64,000 bases of DNA from Aestuariibacter sp. Lineage in GTDB: Bacteria; Pseudomonadota; Gammaproteobacteria; Enterobacterales; Alteromonadaceae. A program made the translations under genes and the position numbers. Positions within the stretch are counted from its first letter, which is position 1. Every line of letters begins with the position of its first letter. The notes beneath the pieces were generated by a model. That model was given only the letters and a program-made list of their open reading frames with translations, ran no database searches and was not told the origin of the DNA. Below, piece after piece: positions 42,697 to 52,582 of the stretch. Location of the stretch: assembly GCA_017794925.1 (NCBI GenBank), contig CP051238.1:1287186-1351185 (forward strand), written 5' to 3'.

Positions 42697-45273
42697 TTAG
42701 TCTTCTAAAGCGACCAGTGCAACTTCGCCAAGCTCAATTCCCCGACGGTGCTTGTGATGGTTTGAACGTGACGCCGGTAATTGAAACTGCAAGCCACTGA
42801 GTTGCTGTAAATCTAACGCGCCGGCTGTGTTATTTGCCGGTAACGTGACAGGCATAAACATGGGATAAGCCCTTGGCATAACCGTCGAAGCCGGTTTCAG
42901 CGCATCCAGCGGTATGACAAGCGTTTGCCATTCATCGGTTATGGCAACACTGGCGCCGTAGGCCAGGCCGTCATTTGCAATAACGCCCAGTGCCAGGATG
43001 TCTTTGTGCGTAGTTGCTCTCACTCGCAGTGCCAGTGCGTTATAGCCGGTTAAATCACGGCCCTGAATCGTCAGGTCTTTAGGCAGTTCGGTGCGCAGTA
43101 AAGACCCTCCCAAAGGGTGATGAGGCTCAAATACCTCCAATCGCACGCTCTCCCCGTCCGCCGAGGCCGATGATGCAGGCCATGCAACGGCTTGTTGAGG
43201 TGTGATCAGCGCCGAGCGATCCACGGCCGGGTCGAAAATGACAACAGGCGAGCTCGCTGGCATTAATACCGTGTGGTACTGACCCGCTGTTACATGGTCC
43301 CAGTCCTGAGGACTACCGCTTACTTTGCCCGGAAACGTTACAGTTTGTCCGCTATCGTTTACCGTAAAGACATATTCCAGCTTGCCGGGCTGTTGCCAGG
43401 CGTCATCCTCAGGCAGCGATGCTTCATACACGCTCTGTCCGACCGTTGTCATAGGAATAGTCAGGTAGTCGTTGTAGCCCTGATATTTCAATTGCAGGCT
43501 CACTTGTGCTTTGTTGCTGATCCCTTGTGCTTTTACGCGGAATATCAGGGGGTCGCCTAGCGTGTGCTGCCGTGCAGCCTGATGAATTAACACCGGCTCT
43601 ACGGTAGGGATAGTGGGTAAATAATAGCGGTTATCGATGGTGGAGACAGGCTTCACGCTGGGTTTTTCAGATAACACATAGATGCCGGGCTGCACGGTAA
43701 TGCGCCCGTTTTTTGCCTTCTCGGTTCGCGCGGCGGGCTCTGTTTCTGTGCCACCAATGCGCACCGCAGTAAACCGGCTGCCCAGGTCTGGCAAATTAAT
43801 CTGAATATCACGATGCTGCACGTATAACCGGCTTACCTCGCGTTTCAAGCTGGAGGACTGATACGCATCCTGTAAGTTGATCACATCGGGAAAGACTTCT
43901 AAACGCCAGTCGCCATTCTCCAGACGGTCCAGAAAGTAGGCACCGCTTCCGGTGTAACTAACCAGAGGTGAGCTACCGACACCGGCGATATGTTCCAATG
44001 AATTTGCTTGTTTGGGTTTGGTATTCGTACTGTTGGTGTAATAGAACTGCTTGCCATCGTCGAATACGGCCAGGTTTTGGTTGTAGCTGAGGCCTGTATG
44101 CCCAAACTGGTTGTTAGCCGGGTAGTCTGCAGCCTGGTAATCAACCGGCAGTGCACGAAATTCCTCGCCAGCAATCATCAGGCTTATCGCCTTACCCGGT
44201 GTGTACAGTAGGTTTAAAAAGTGCGTGTTGTAGTCGGAGTTAGTGTCGGCAATCACCGCAGGATCGTAAGCAAATTGCGTGGCCCACTGAAAGCCCGCTT
44301 GTTTGAAGCTACGCGCCATCGCGGGGTACATGACCGTATGCGCCACGTCTGCGGCGTCAAATTCGTACACCATTCGCGCTTTCGGAGCACAGGCTTCAAT
44401 GCCTGCAAATGGGTCGGTATAGCGTGAAACCGCGGGCAGCATATTGGTGTTCATTGCGCTGTATTTCAGCAACCCTGTGGGATACCACTGATAGGCGATA
44501 CCGTCGATGTTGCTGTTACACAAGGCCTCTGCAAATTGCGGCTTGTTGCCTTGTTCAGCAATGTTGTAGAACAAGGGTTTAGTGACGCCTGCTGCACGTA
44601 CGGCGTTAATCAGCCTGTTTACGTAAGCCTTTGCGTCCTCAGGCGGATGAGGATGCTTGGGCTCGTTGAACAGCTCAAAAGCAATGATGTCAGGGTCGGT
44701 AGCGATTACCCGGTTGGTATAGCGGTTTTTGTGTTGCAAAAACTGTGTAAGATAACGTTCCTGAGCGGCAATTAAGTGTTCTTTTTCATTCATGTCTGAC
44801 TTGCTGAAGCCAACCGCAAAGCCGGGTTCGTCCGGATCGGGCTCCGGGTAACCTGAGCCCCACCATGCAATCGGTGTAATAATGGCTTTTATGCCGCGTT
44901 CCTGTAAACGCATCATCAGGTAGTCGAACAGTTCAAGGTTGTGGTTATTCAGCAGGTTGCCTTGCTTGTCGCTGATGACTTTGTCCCACACGTGAATGCG
45001 GTAGGCATCGAGTTTCAGGCGTGCAATGTGAGCCACATCCATGTCGATAGCGGCTTTGTGATCAATACCGCGGCGCTCGATGGCGCGATAGCCGTAGGCA
45101 AACGGCGCGCTGTAATTTACACCAAACAGGGCGACAGGTTCGCCTGTATCCTGCCAGCGCATTTCGCCGTTTTCAACTACGATATCCCGGGCATTCGCAC
45201 TCAGGGCAATCGATAACAACAGGACACAAAAAAATGGTATCGCGAAGCGAAGAAGTGAACGAGATAGCGACAT
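42697..45273 (-). CDS. GH5-like (clan GH-A) secreted glycoside hydrolase with C-terminal beta domains
   Basis: An 858-residue enzyme with signal peptide ending near SANA. A TIM-barrel domain (about 20-380) has the acid/base E204 in AFELFNEPKHP and the nucleophile E304 in MVYEFDAAD, as in clan GH-A (GH5-like) enzymes. Two or three beta domains follow to the C-terminus, the last probably carbohydrate-binding. ATG 45273 has AAGGAG inside the end of galE. It is the last gene of the receptor-GH2-galE operon. Context suggests an endo- or exo-acting beta-galactan or galactoside hydrolase, but the subfamily and substrate cannot be named from sequence alone. Confidence 0.8.
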   Translation of the reverse strand: MSLSRSLLRFAIPFFCVLLLSIALSANARDIVVENGEMRWQDTGEPVALFGVNYSAPFAYGYRAIERRGIDHKAAIDMDVAHIARLKLDAYRIHVWDKVISDKQGNLLNNHNLELFDYLMMRLQERGIKAIITPIAWWGSGYPEPDPDEPGFAVGFSKSDMNEKEHLIAAQERYLTQFLQHKNRYTNRVIATDPDIIAFELFNEPKHPHPPEDAKAYVNRLINAVRAAGVTKPLFYNIAEQGNKPQFAEALCNSNIDGIAYQWYPTGLLKYSAMNTNMLPAVSRYTDPFAGIEACAPKARMVYEFDAADVAHTVMYPAMARSFKQAGFQWATQFAYDPAVIADTNSDYNTHFLNLLYTPGKAISLMIAGEEFRALPVDYQAADYPANNQFGHTGLSYNQNLAVFDDGKQFYYTNSTNTKPKQANSLEHIAGVGSSPLVSYTGSGAYFLDRLENGDWRLEVFPDVINLQDAYQSSSLKREVSRLYVQHRDIQINLPDLGSRFTAVRIGGTETEPAARTEKAKNGRITVQPGIYVLSEKPSVKPVSTIDNRYYLPTIPTVEPVLIHQAARQHTLGDPLIFRVKAQGISNKAQVSLQLKYQGYNDYLTIPMTTVGQSVYEASLPEDDAWQQPGKLEYVFTVNDSGQTVTFPGKVSGSPQDWDHVTAGQYHTVLMPASSPVVIFDPAVDRSALITPQQAVAWPASSASADGESVRLEVFEPHHPLGGSLLRTELPKDLTIQGRDLTGYNALALRVRATTHKDILALGVIANDGLAYGASVAITDEWQTLVIPLDALKPASTVMPRAYPMFMPVTLPANNTAGALDLQQLSGLQFQLPASRSNHHKHRRGIELGEVALVALED

Positions 45274-45277
45274 TGTA

Positions 45278-46300
45278 TTACTCCTTGTCACCCTGATAAC
45301 CATTAGGGTTGTTTGATTGCCAGTGCCAGCTTGAGGCCACCATGTCGGTTAAATCCCGTGTAGCCTGCCACCCCAGCAATGATTTGGCGCGATTGGCATT
45401 AGCATAGCATTTTGCGACGTCACCCGGGCGTCGTGGTGCAATTCTGTATGGTACCGGTTGTTCACTGGCAGATTCATAGGCCTTGACCATTTCCAGTACA
45501 GAGACACCCTGTCCGGTGCCCAGGTTAATGATATGCGAGCCTGGATTTGCAGCCAATTGTTCCAGCGCTGCAACGTGCCCTTCCGCGAGGTCACACACGT
45601 GAATGTAATCACGCACACCGGTACCGTCGCTGGTTGGATAGTCATTACCAAACACCGACAGCTGCTCGCGCTTGCCGCAGGCTACCTGAGCGATAAAGGG
45701 CATCAGGTTGTTCGGAATGCCATTGGGATCTTCCCCAATCAGGCCACTCGGATGCGCGCCAACGGGGTTAAAGTAACGCAAAATAATGGCACTGAAACGC
45801 TCAAAGGCCACACAGGTATCCTGCATGACCAATTCAACCATGTACTTGCTTCGTCCATAGGGGTTGGTTGGCGCCAATGGGAACGACTCGTCAATGGGTA
45901 CAGTATGCGGGTCGCCGTATACCGTTGCCGAAGAACTGAATACCAGCGCCTGTACGTCGGCTTCCAGCATGCATTCAATCAAGGTTTGACTGGCAGTCAC
46001 ATTGTTGCGGTAGTACATCAGTGGTTTTTCAACAGATTCACCTACCGCTTTGGAGCCTGCGAAGTGAATTACGCTATCGAATTCATATTGGCTGAAAATG
46101 CGTTGCAGCAGTGTCTTGTCGCCCACATCGCCTTCAAAGCAGGTAATGGACTGGCCAGTAATGGCTTCCACGCGCTTGAGTGCCTGTGGGTGACTATTGC
46201 TAAAGTTGTCGATAACGACCACCTGGTGACCTGCGTTAAGCAGAGCCACACAGGTGTGCGTGCCGATATAGCCCGCACCACCAGTGACCAGAATTTGCAT
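45278..46300 (-). CDS. galE: UDP-glucose 4-epimerase
   Basis: A 340-residue NAD-dependent epimerase that converts UDP-galactose to UDP-glucose, the last Leloir step. It has TGGAGYIGTH (residues 6-15), FSSSATVYGD with the catalytic serine, and YGRSKYMVE with the YxxxK pair near 149-153. Unusually it is not with galTK but inside the glycan-degradation operon, 22 bp after the GH2 gene and overlapping the ribosome site of the GH5-like gene. This would tie its level to the polysaccharide signal. Confidence 0.96.
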   Translation of the reverse strand: MQILVTGGAGYIGTHTCVALLNAGHQVVVIDNFSNSHPQALKRVEAITGQSITCFEGDVGDKTLLQRIFSQYEFDSVIHFAGSKAVGESVEKPLMYYRNNVTASQTLIECMLEADVQALVFSSSATVYGDPHTVPIDESFPLAPTNPYGRSKYMVELVMQDTCVAFERFSAIILRYFNPVGAHPSGLIGEDPNGIPNNLMPFIAQVACGKREQLSVFGNDYPTSDGTGVRDYIHVCDLAEGHVAALEQLAANPGSHIINLGTGQGVSVLEMVKAYESASEQPVPYRIAPRRPGDVAKCYANANRAKSLLGWQATRDLTDMVASSWHWQSNNPNGYQGDKE

Positions 46301-46322
46301 GCCTTAAAATGCTCCTAAATCG

Positions 46323-48677
46323 TTAAAACGTGAGAGTGGCCGCGGCGAGTCCCGGGCCGGAAACGGTTACGGTTGCACCGCTCAACTGCTGACCTGCTTC
46401 AATTAACAGTGCAGCTTCACCACGGGCAGTCGTAATAGGGCTTTGATTTAATATAGTAATATCGCCAGTACTGCTGGCTGAAAGTTCGATGTTGTTGACG
46501 AACGCCGGGTTGCCGTTGGCGTCCAACAGTTGGGCATACACGAATAGCACGTCTTTCACGCCTGCTTGAACCGGCATGCCGCTTTCATCAATACGCAAGG
46601 CGATTTGGCTTGGGGCTGACGCCGTAGTCACACTGTGAGTTGCAACAACCTGGTTATCGATGAGCGCTTCTGCGCGCAACGTTCCCGCTTCAAAACCGGC
46701 CAGTTTAAAGGTAAACGGCGGATGTGCCAGGTGTGAGCTGAGTGCGTCGGTATCCGGCGTCTGTTGTGCAATCAGGGTGTCGTTCAGATACAGCTTAACC
46801 TGTTCGGCGTTAGAGAATACCCGCACAGTTGGGCTGGAATCAGCTTGCCAGTCACTGGCAATGAACACCATTGGGCCACTGGTGTAACGGTTATCGACCT
46901 CTTTGGCAGAGCGCTGGCTCTGGAATAAGTAATAGCTGTACTTTGGCTGGCGGTAGAGGCTCATGATACCCGATGACTCAATGTCGTCAGCGTAGCCACG
47001 GTTGTAGTCGAACATCACCCAATAACCGTCAGCAAATGCAGGCACGGTAAAGTTATCGTTGTGCGCTTCCTGCAGGTTCAGAGCCTGTTGTAGCAAGCGC
47101 TTTTCACCGCTGTTAAGCAACTGACGACTGGTTCGCTCTTCTTCTTTCAGGCCTTCCCACGCATCCTGGTTCAGACCCGCGTTCTGCGCATAGTATTCCC
47201 AGTCACCGTATTCAGACACAATGTAAGGCTGGTTTGGCGTGCTGTAGTGCTGCAAACGGTGTTGGCGGGCCTGCACAAAGATGTCGTAACCCTTTTCCCA
47301 ACCCGCTGAAAACGCACCTGGGTATTCGGTTTTAACCGTGTTGTGTAATGTTGCAATGAATTCGTCCGGCATATCCGATTCATTTAACGAACATTCCCAG
47401 GCGATCACGCTGGCGTGGTTTCGGTCACGGCGAATAAGGTCAGCGCAGCTGTCGATAATATGCGCTTCGAAGGCCGGATCGGCGTTATAAAACTGCCAGC
47501 CTAACACGGCGTTGAGCAGCACTAAGCCCAGTTCATCCGCAGCTTGCATAAAGGCAGGGGAGTGTGGGTAATGCGACAGGCGCACATAATCAAATCCGGC
47601 TGATTTAATTTTTACCGCGTCGCGGTAATCCGCCTGCGGAGAAATGGCATAACCTACAAAAGGGTATTCCTGATGGCGGTTAACGCCGCGTAAGAAGGTT
47701 TTCTCGCCGTTGATCAGCAGTTCGTGGTTTTCATTGAAGGCAAATTCACGAATACCGATGTTGCGCTGCTGACGCTCAACCAGTTCATTGTTTCGGCGCA
47801 GTTCGGTAGTCAGGGTATACAGGTTGGGTTGAGTCGGTGACCAGAGTCTGGCTTGTTCAACGGTCAGTTGCTGCTCAAGGTGTTCAGCCTGTCCTGGCTC
47901 AAGGGTATACTGGGTTTGCTGGGAAATCGTTTGCCCTTTATTTTCCAGCGTTTGTACCAGGGTAAACGTAGCCGGCGTTGCTGATTGGTTGGCCACATGA
48001 GTTTTAATGTTGACGCGGGATACGGCTTCACTTACCTGAGGGTATGTTACAAAAATACCGCCGCCTGCAGGAATGTCGGCCAGAATCTCGTCAGTAATGT
48101 GCAGCGGATCCTTTACCATCACACTCACGCCGCGATATAAGCCACCATAGGTATTAAAGTCCAGTAGCGCCAATGGTTTTGGACCCGTCAGCGGGTTGTC
48201 CTGATTGTCCAGTTTCACGGTGAGCGTGTTGCTGCCCGTCTGCAGGTAAGGGGTGAGATCCAGTGTGAAAGGCAGATAGCCCCCCATGTGCTCGCCTAAC
48301 TGCTGGTCGTTGAGCCACACTGTTGCGACGTTCATCGCTGCTTCAAAGCGCAATAGCACGGTTTTTTCCTGCCAGCTCGCGGGGGCGTCGAAGGTTTTCT
48401 TGTACCACGCAATGCCTTGCCATTGATCGTTGACGACTTCGGGCTCAAGATTTGGCGTGTGGGGTAGCTGTACGAGTTGCCATGAATCAGCAGGTGCCTG
48501 GCCGTTTTCATCGGCTTTGGTGAACTGCCATTGTTGATTGAAATTAATGGTTTGGCTAATTGCAACCCCGGACGTGGTGCTGTCGATACCAGCGGTGTCT
48601 GAAGGCGGATTGGGTTGGCAGGCACTGAGCCAAAGTACATTGCTCAATAGCAATGCCGTACGAGCAAAATAGTTCAC
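46323..48677 (-). CDS. GH2 beta-galactosidase lipoprotein
   Basis: A 784-residue GH2 enzyme. Lipobox LSAC near residue 20 anchors it in the envelope. Jelly-roll domain (about 45-210), Ig-like domain (210-315) and barrel (315-610) follow, with acid/base E near 430 in ECSLNESD and nucleophile E near 487 in IVSEYGDWE. Two further beta domains close the protein. GTG 48677 follows GAGGT. It sits in the operon TonB receptor - GH2 - galE - GH5-like. Galactose release fits the galE gene behind it; related GH2 activities (glucuronidase, mannosidase) are less likely. Confidence 0.88.
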   Translation of the reverse strand: MNYFARTALLLSNVLWLSACQPNPPSDTAGIDSTTSGVAISQTINFNQQWQFTKADENGQAPADSWQLVQLPHTPNLEPEVVNDQWQGIAWYKKTFDAPASWQEKTVLLRFEAAMNVATVWLNDQQLGEHMGGYLPFTLDLTPYLQTGSNTLTVKLDNQDNPLTGPKPLALLDFNTYGGLYRGVSVMVKDPLHITDEILADIPAGGGIFVTYPQVSEAVSRVNIKTHVANQSATPATFTLVQTLENKGQTISQQTQYTLEPGQAEHLEQQLTVEQARLWSPTQPNLYTLTTELRRNNELVERQQRNIGIREFAFNENHELLINGEKTFLRGVNRHQEYPFVGYAISPQADYRDAVKIKSAGFDYVRLSHYPHSPAFMQAADELGLVLLNAVLGWQFYNADPAFEAHIIDSCADLIRRDRNHASVIAWECSLNESDMPDEFIATLHNTVKTEYPGAFSAGWEKGYDIFVQARQHRLQHYSTPNQPYIVSEYGDWEYYAQNAGLNQDAWEGLKEEERTSRQLLNSGEKRLLQQALNLQEAHNDNFTVPAFADGYWVMFDYNRGYADDIESSGIMSLYRQPKYSYYLFQSQRSAKEVDNRYTSGPMVFIASDWQADSSPTVRVFSNAEQVKLYLNDTLIAQQTPDTDALSSHLAHPPFTFKLAGFEAGTLRAEALIDNQVVATHSVTTASAPSQIALRIDESGMPVQAGVKDVLFVYAQLLDANGNPAFVNNIELSASSTGDITILNQSPITTARGEAALLIEAGQQLSGATVTVSGPGLAAATLTF

Positions 48678-48739
48678 GAGGTAACCTCAGTTTGTTTAAA
48701 CGTAGTAACAAAAAACAGAATGGGACTTGTTATAAAGTG

Positions 48740-48777
48740 GGCAGAGCCTGAACCAGGCACACACGTCAGGCTCTGCC
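48740..48777 (-). repeat. Long intercistronic stem-loop between receptor and GH2 genes
   Basis: GGCAGAGCCTGA (48740-48751) pairs perfectly with TCAGGCTCTGCC (48766-48777). No T-run follows on the minus strand. A stem this stable after the receptor stop would block 3' decay and may reduce read-through, giving more receptor than enzyme. Confidence 0.7.
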
Positions 48778-48815
48778 AAAACTCGCTGCCCGTGGGTCTC
48801 AGGCAGCGATGTTCC

Positions 48816-51452
48816 TTACAGGGAGTATTGGAAACCGATCAGGTAACGCTTACCCCACTCAATGTAACTGCCAACGCGACTAGGATCGTTGTCGAAGTAG
48901 CTTTGCGAGACTTCGTTAGTCAGGTTTTGACCCTGCAGCATGATCTTAAACTTGTCAGTCACGTCGTAAGAGATACTGGCATCAACAGTAGCTTCCCCGC
49001 GCGTTGTGGTGATTTCCGTTGGATCCCAACTTCCAACACGCGTGTAGGCACTGCGGTAGTTGTAAGACACCTTGGCGTCAAACCCAGCTTTGTAGTACCA
49101 CAAGGTCAGGCTGCCCACGTTTTTCGACAATCCGCCTAATGGCAGTGGGTTGTCTTCCGGCACAAACTCGGTCACGTTGCTGTCGGTGTAGCTGTAGTTT
49201 GAGTAAATACCCAGGCCGTCAAAGGGCTCTGGCAGCATGGTAAACGCTTGCTGATACATTACTTCGAAACCACGGATTTGACCGCCATCACCGTTAACCG
49301 GCCCGCTGAACTGATATTCAACGCCGTTGAACGTAATGGTGTCAGTGGCGCTACCCACGTGAGTTTTCAGGTCTTTAAAGAACAATGAGAACGTCAGCGC
49401 AGCGTCTTCTGAGAAGAAGTATTCATAACCTAAGTCAATCTGATCAGCCACAAAGGGGTTCAGTTTGGGGTTACCACCTGAAGCCGTTTTCACTGGAGAT
49501 TGGTTATCCAGCCAGAAACCCGTGCGCATTTCTACCAGCGGTGGGCGTGACATGGTGCGGGCCAGGCCAACACGAACTTGTGAATCTTCGGTTACCGACA
49601 AACGCAGGTTAAGTGACGGCAAAATTTCGCTGTAGCTGTGGTCTACTGAAGTCGGTTCAATGGTTACGCCATCTTCGGTTTGGTAGCCGGCAGACGTGGA
49701 TTCAGTGCGCACATAGCGGATACCAGCGTTACCTGTATACGGGATACCAAACAGTTCGCCGTCGAGGTTAACCATGAAATACGCAGCAGAATTGGTTTCC
49801 TGCACGTTCCATGAGTTCAACAGGTTCTGGGACTGTGGATCGTAGTCGTTGCGACTGTCGATGCCACCAAATGCCTGATTAACTACTGATTGCCAATTGT
49901 TGATGGTATATAAATCCGGAGAGACAAAACCGCCGCCCAGTGCGTAGCTGCTGCCGTAGCCGCTAACAGAACTGTCGGTTACTCCCTGCCACCATGTCAC
50001 TACATCATTATCTTTTTCGCGATCTGACCAACGCACACCAAAGCTCAGTTGGGTTGCGTGTCCCCAGTCCACAAAGCGAGACATATCTGCTTTGATGGTC
50101 AGCATTTCGTCGTCGAGGATGCGGTCGTTGTCAACGGTCATGCCGTTCAGCGTGTAATAGTCCGGATTGCCAATCTCTTCGCTGGCAACCACTTCCAGGC
50201 GGTCGCCGCTTACATCCCAGCCAATATCAACAGGCGTAGGGCCATTGTAGGTAGAGGTTACATTTACCCAGCGTGATTCAATCGATGCGTTTGAATAACC
50301 CACATCCAGCGCAGTTAGCCAAACATCACCCTGCCACTCCAGATTCAGGCCGGTACTTACCAGTTCGTTTTGCTGGAACCAGGTGGCGTTGTTTGCCGAG
50401 TGATTTGCCCAAATTAAGCCGCCAGCGGTGATTTGTTCGCCACCGTTTTCGGTCGTCACAATTTGCGTGTCATACTGAGAATTCTGGTAGTTCCATACGC
50501 TGGAGTTCTGCCAGTTGCCCCAGCCGTCAAACCAGAACTGGTCTTCGCGCTCTTCGATATCAAACTTCGAGTAAAACAGGTTGTACTTAACCTGCAAGGC
50601 ATCAGTGGGTAGCCACTGGAGCACGGCCATACTGCCTACACGTTCGGTGTTGCCGCCTTTAGTTGCGGATTTACCACCCCATGGCGCCGCTTCTTTGATG
50701 CCGTTTTCGTTTACATCACCCATGTCCCATTCGTATTTGTTGTACGAGTAAGAAGAGGTTTCTCGCTGTACCGATGGCTGATCCTGGTAGGCAATACCAA
50801 AGGCAAAACCAAAGGTGTCAGAAATAGGTTCTATGATACTGAAGCTACCGCGCTTGCCGCTGGCATCTGCGGTGGGGACATCGTCACCCAACACGTAATC
50901 CATGGCATGTGCAGTTACTGTTACCAGTCCTTCATCGCGAGACAAAGGTTCAACAAAATTCATGTTAACCAAACCAGAAATACCACCTTCTGTTTGGTTT
51001 GCCATTGGGCTCTTGTAGACTTCTACCGAGCTGATCAGCTCAGCGGGAAATTGTTCGTAGCGCACGCTTCGGCTCGGTTCGCCACTCACGATTTCGCGGC
51101 CATTCATGGTGGCCAGATTCAGACGAGGTCCCAGGCCGCGGATAGACAGAATACTAGGGTTACCGCGGTCACGGTCGGCGGCAACGCCAGGCAAACGGGC
51201 CAGTGCGTCAGTAATGGTTACATCGGGTAACTGGCCCAAATCGTCGGTTGAGATGATCTCAACCGTAGAGTCGGCCAGTTTCTTGTGTTGCAGTGAGCGG
51301 GTCAGCGTACTACCAAAGCCACGTACGGTAATGACTTCAGTTTCTTCTTCCTGTACCTGGGCGGTCGTGTCTTCCTGGGCATGCGCCACAGACAGTCCCA
51401 GTCCCTGAACTAGTGCTAGTGCGGTAAGGCTCAGTTTAAATGGTGTTTTCAT
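48816..51452 (-). CDS. TonB-dependent receptor, probable galacto-oligosaccharide importer
   Basis: An 878-residue receptor with signal peptide ending at VAHAQ. The plug (about 40-170) includes VTITDALARLPGVAADRDRG and SIRGLGPRLNLATMNG, wording typical of carbohydrate TonB receptors of marine Gammaproteobacteria. The barrel ends LIGFQYSL. The start is preceded by GGGAG. It heads the operon with GH2, galE and the GH5-like gene, behind a perfect LacI-type palindrome. Substrate is inferred as a galactose-containing glycan. Confidence 0.92.
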   Translation of the reverse strand: MKTPFKLSLTALALVQGLGLSVAHAQEDTTAQVQEEETEVITVRGFGSTLTRSLQHKKLADSTVEIISTDDLGQLPDVTITDALARLPGVAADRDRGNPSILSIRGLGPRLNLATMNGREIVSGEPSRSVRYEQFPAELISSVEVYKSPMANQTEGGISGLVNMNFVEPLSRDEGLVTVTAHAMDYVLGDDVPTADASGKRGSFSIIEPISDTFGFAFGIAYQDQPSVQRETSSYSYNKYEWDMGDVNENGIKEAAPWGGKSATKGGNTERVGSMAVLQWLPTDALQVKYNLFYSKFDIEEREDQFWFDGWGNWQNSSVWNYQNSQYDTQIVTTENGGEQITAGGLIWANHSANNATWFQQNELVSTGLNLEWQGDVWLTALDVGYSNASIESRWVNVTSTYNGPTPVDIGWDVSGDRLEVVASEEIGNPDYYTLNGMTVDNDRILDDEMLTIKADMSRFVDWGHATQLSFGVRWSDREKDNDVVTWWQGVTDSSVSGYGSSYALGGGFVSPDLYTINNWQSVVNQAFGGIDSRNDYDPQSQNLLNSWNVQETNSAAYFMVNLDGELFGIPYTGNAGIRYVRTESTSAGYQTEDGVTIEPTSVDHSYSEILPSLNLRLSVTEDSQVRVGLARTMSRPPLVEMRTGFWLDNQSPVKTASGGNPKLNPFVADQIDLGYEYFFSEDAALTFSLFFKDLKTHVGSATDTITFNGVEYQFSGPVNGDGGQIRGFEVMYQQAFTMLPEPFDGLGIYSNYSYTDSNVTEFVPEDNPLPLGGLSKNVGSLTLWYYKAGFDAKVSYNYRSAYTRVGSWDPTEITTTRGEATVDASISYDVTDKFKIMLQGQNLTNEVSQSYFDNDPSRVGSYIEWGKRYLIGFQYSL

Positions 51453-51573
51453 AGTTTACTCCCAAGGCAAGAGTGTCTCGTTTTTCAAAATCTGTGGACG
51501 TTATCTATTTATTAATTATTCGTATGCTTAGGTTAACGACCACGCTAGCAATAACATATTTATAACATAGGAG

Positions 51574-51587
51574 GGAAAACGTTTTCC
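51574..51587. promoter_or_regulatory. Perfect LacI-type palindrome upstream of the receptor operon
   Basis: GGAAAACGTTTTCC is a perfect palindrome 122 bp upstream of the receptor start. It resembles the gal operators in its AAAACGTTT centre but each half-site is one base shorter, so a different repressor is likely. It lies in the 467-bp gap 51453-51919, which holds no gene and also carries the ssb promoter (possible -10 TATACT at 51841-51846). Confidence 0.7.
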
Positions 51588-51919
51588 ATAAAAAGTGTGT
51601 AAATTATTTATTTATTTTTAAATGTTGTTTTATAACAATGCTTTATTCGGTGAAACGATTTCCTGATTTTGTGTGGATGTTTCACATTTGAATGTTTTTA
51701 AATCACTGTTCGTTACTTTAACAAGCTGTATGTACAGGTTCCGATATCAGTAGTTACTGATAGTATTCAGGTTTTTCCGTACGCACATTGCATTCGTCGA
51801 TAGCGGTAAGAAAAGTGGAAAGGGCTTGGCAAAAATAGGTTATACTGGCAAGCTTCGTTAAACACAGTTAAGAACGACAGACGCTATAAAAGCGCGTAAC
51901 AGATTTACAGGAGACATCC

Positions 51920-52489
51920 ATGGCAACACGAGGCGTTAACAAAGTCATTCTGGTCGGTAATTTAGGCAACGATCCGGAAGTGCGTTACATGCCCAACGGC
52001 AACGCCGTTGCCAATTTAAGCCTGGCAACCAGTGAAAGCTGGAAAGATCAGCAGGGGCAGGTGCAGGAGCGTACCGAATGGCACCGATTGACCATGTATC
52101 GTCGTTTGGCGGAAATCGCGGGTGAGTATCTGAAGAAAGGCTCTCAAATTTACGTAGAAGGTAAATTACAAACCCGCAAATGGCAGGATCAGCAAGGCCA
52201 GGATCGTTACACTACCGAAATTATTGTCGACCAGATGCAAATGCTGGGTGGACGTGAAGGTGGTCAGGGCGGCCAGGGCGGCGGTTACCAACAGCGTCCA
52301 CAAGGTGGCGGTCAGCAAGGCGGCTACAGCAACAATAACAATCAGGCTGCTTACGGCGGCGGTAACCAGGGTGGTGGTAATCAGGGCGGCGGCTATCAGC
52401 AACAGCCTCAACAACGTCCACAGGGCGGCCAGCAAACACCACCAATGGCAGAACCTGATTTTGACTTTGATGATGATATTCCGTTCTAA
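51920..52489 (+). CDS. ssb: Single-stranded DNA-binding protein
   Basis: A 189-residue SSB that coats single-stranded DNA in replication and repair. The OB-fold covers residues 1-112 ([39 protein letters not shown]). A Gly/Gln-rich linker (about 113-170) leads to the partner-binding acidic tip DFDDDIPF. The start follows CAGGAG. No LexA box is visible upstream, and uvrA is not divergent as it often is in Gammaproteobacteria; the receptor operon takes its place. Confidence 0.97.
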   Translation: MATRGVNKVILVGNLGNDPEVRYMPNGNAVANLSLATSESWKDQQGQVQERTEWHRLTMYRRLAEIAGEYLKKGSQIYVEGKLQTRKWQDQQGQDRYTTEIIVDQMQMLGGREGGQGGQGGGYQQRPQGGGQQGGYSNNNNQAAYGGGNQGGGNQGGGYQQQPQQRPQGGQQTPPMAEPDFDFDDDIPF

Positions 52490-52522
52490 AAGGCCATTAG
52501 AACGAATATGAGTAATAGTATG

Positions 52523-52547
52523 AAAGCCCTTATTTAAGGGCTTTTTT
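52523..52547 (+). terminator. Terminator of ssb
   Basis: AAAGCCCTTA-TT-TAAGGGC followed by six T residues. Confidence 0.9.
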
Positions 52548-52582
52548 GTTTCTGACGTTACTACGGACTAAGGCGTGTGAAT

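Noticed and set aside
45458..46318. 286-codon open frame antisense to galE
   Set aside because: galE is unmistakable on the other strand; the antisense product has no recognisable family.
51726..51737. CTGTATGTACAG upstream of ssb, resembling a LexA (SOS) box
   Set aside because: The gammaproteobacterial LexA box needs eight bases between CTGT and ACAG; here there are four.
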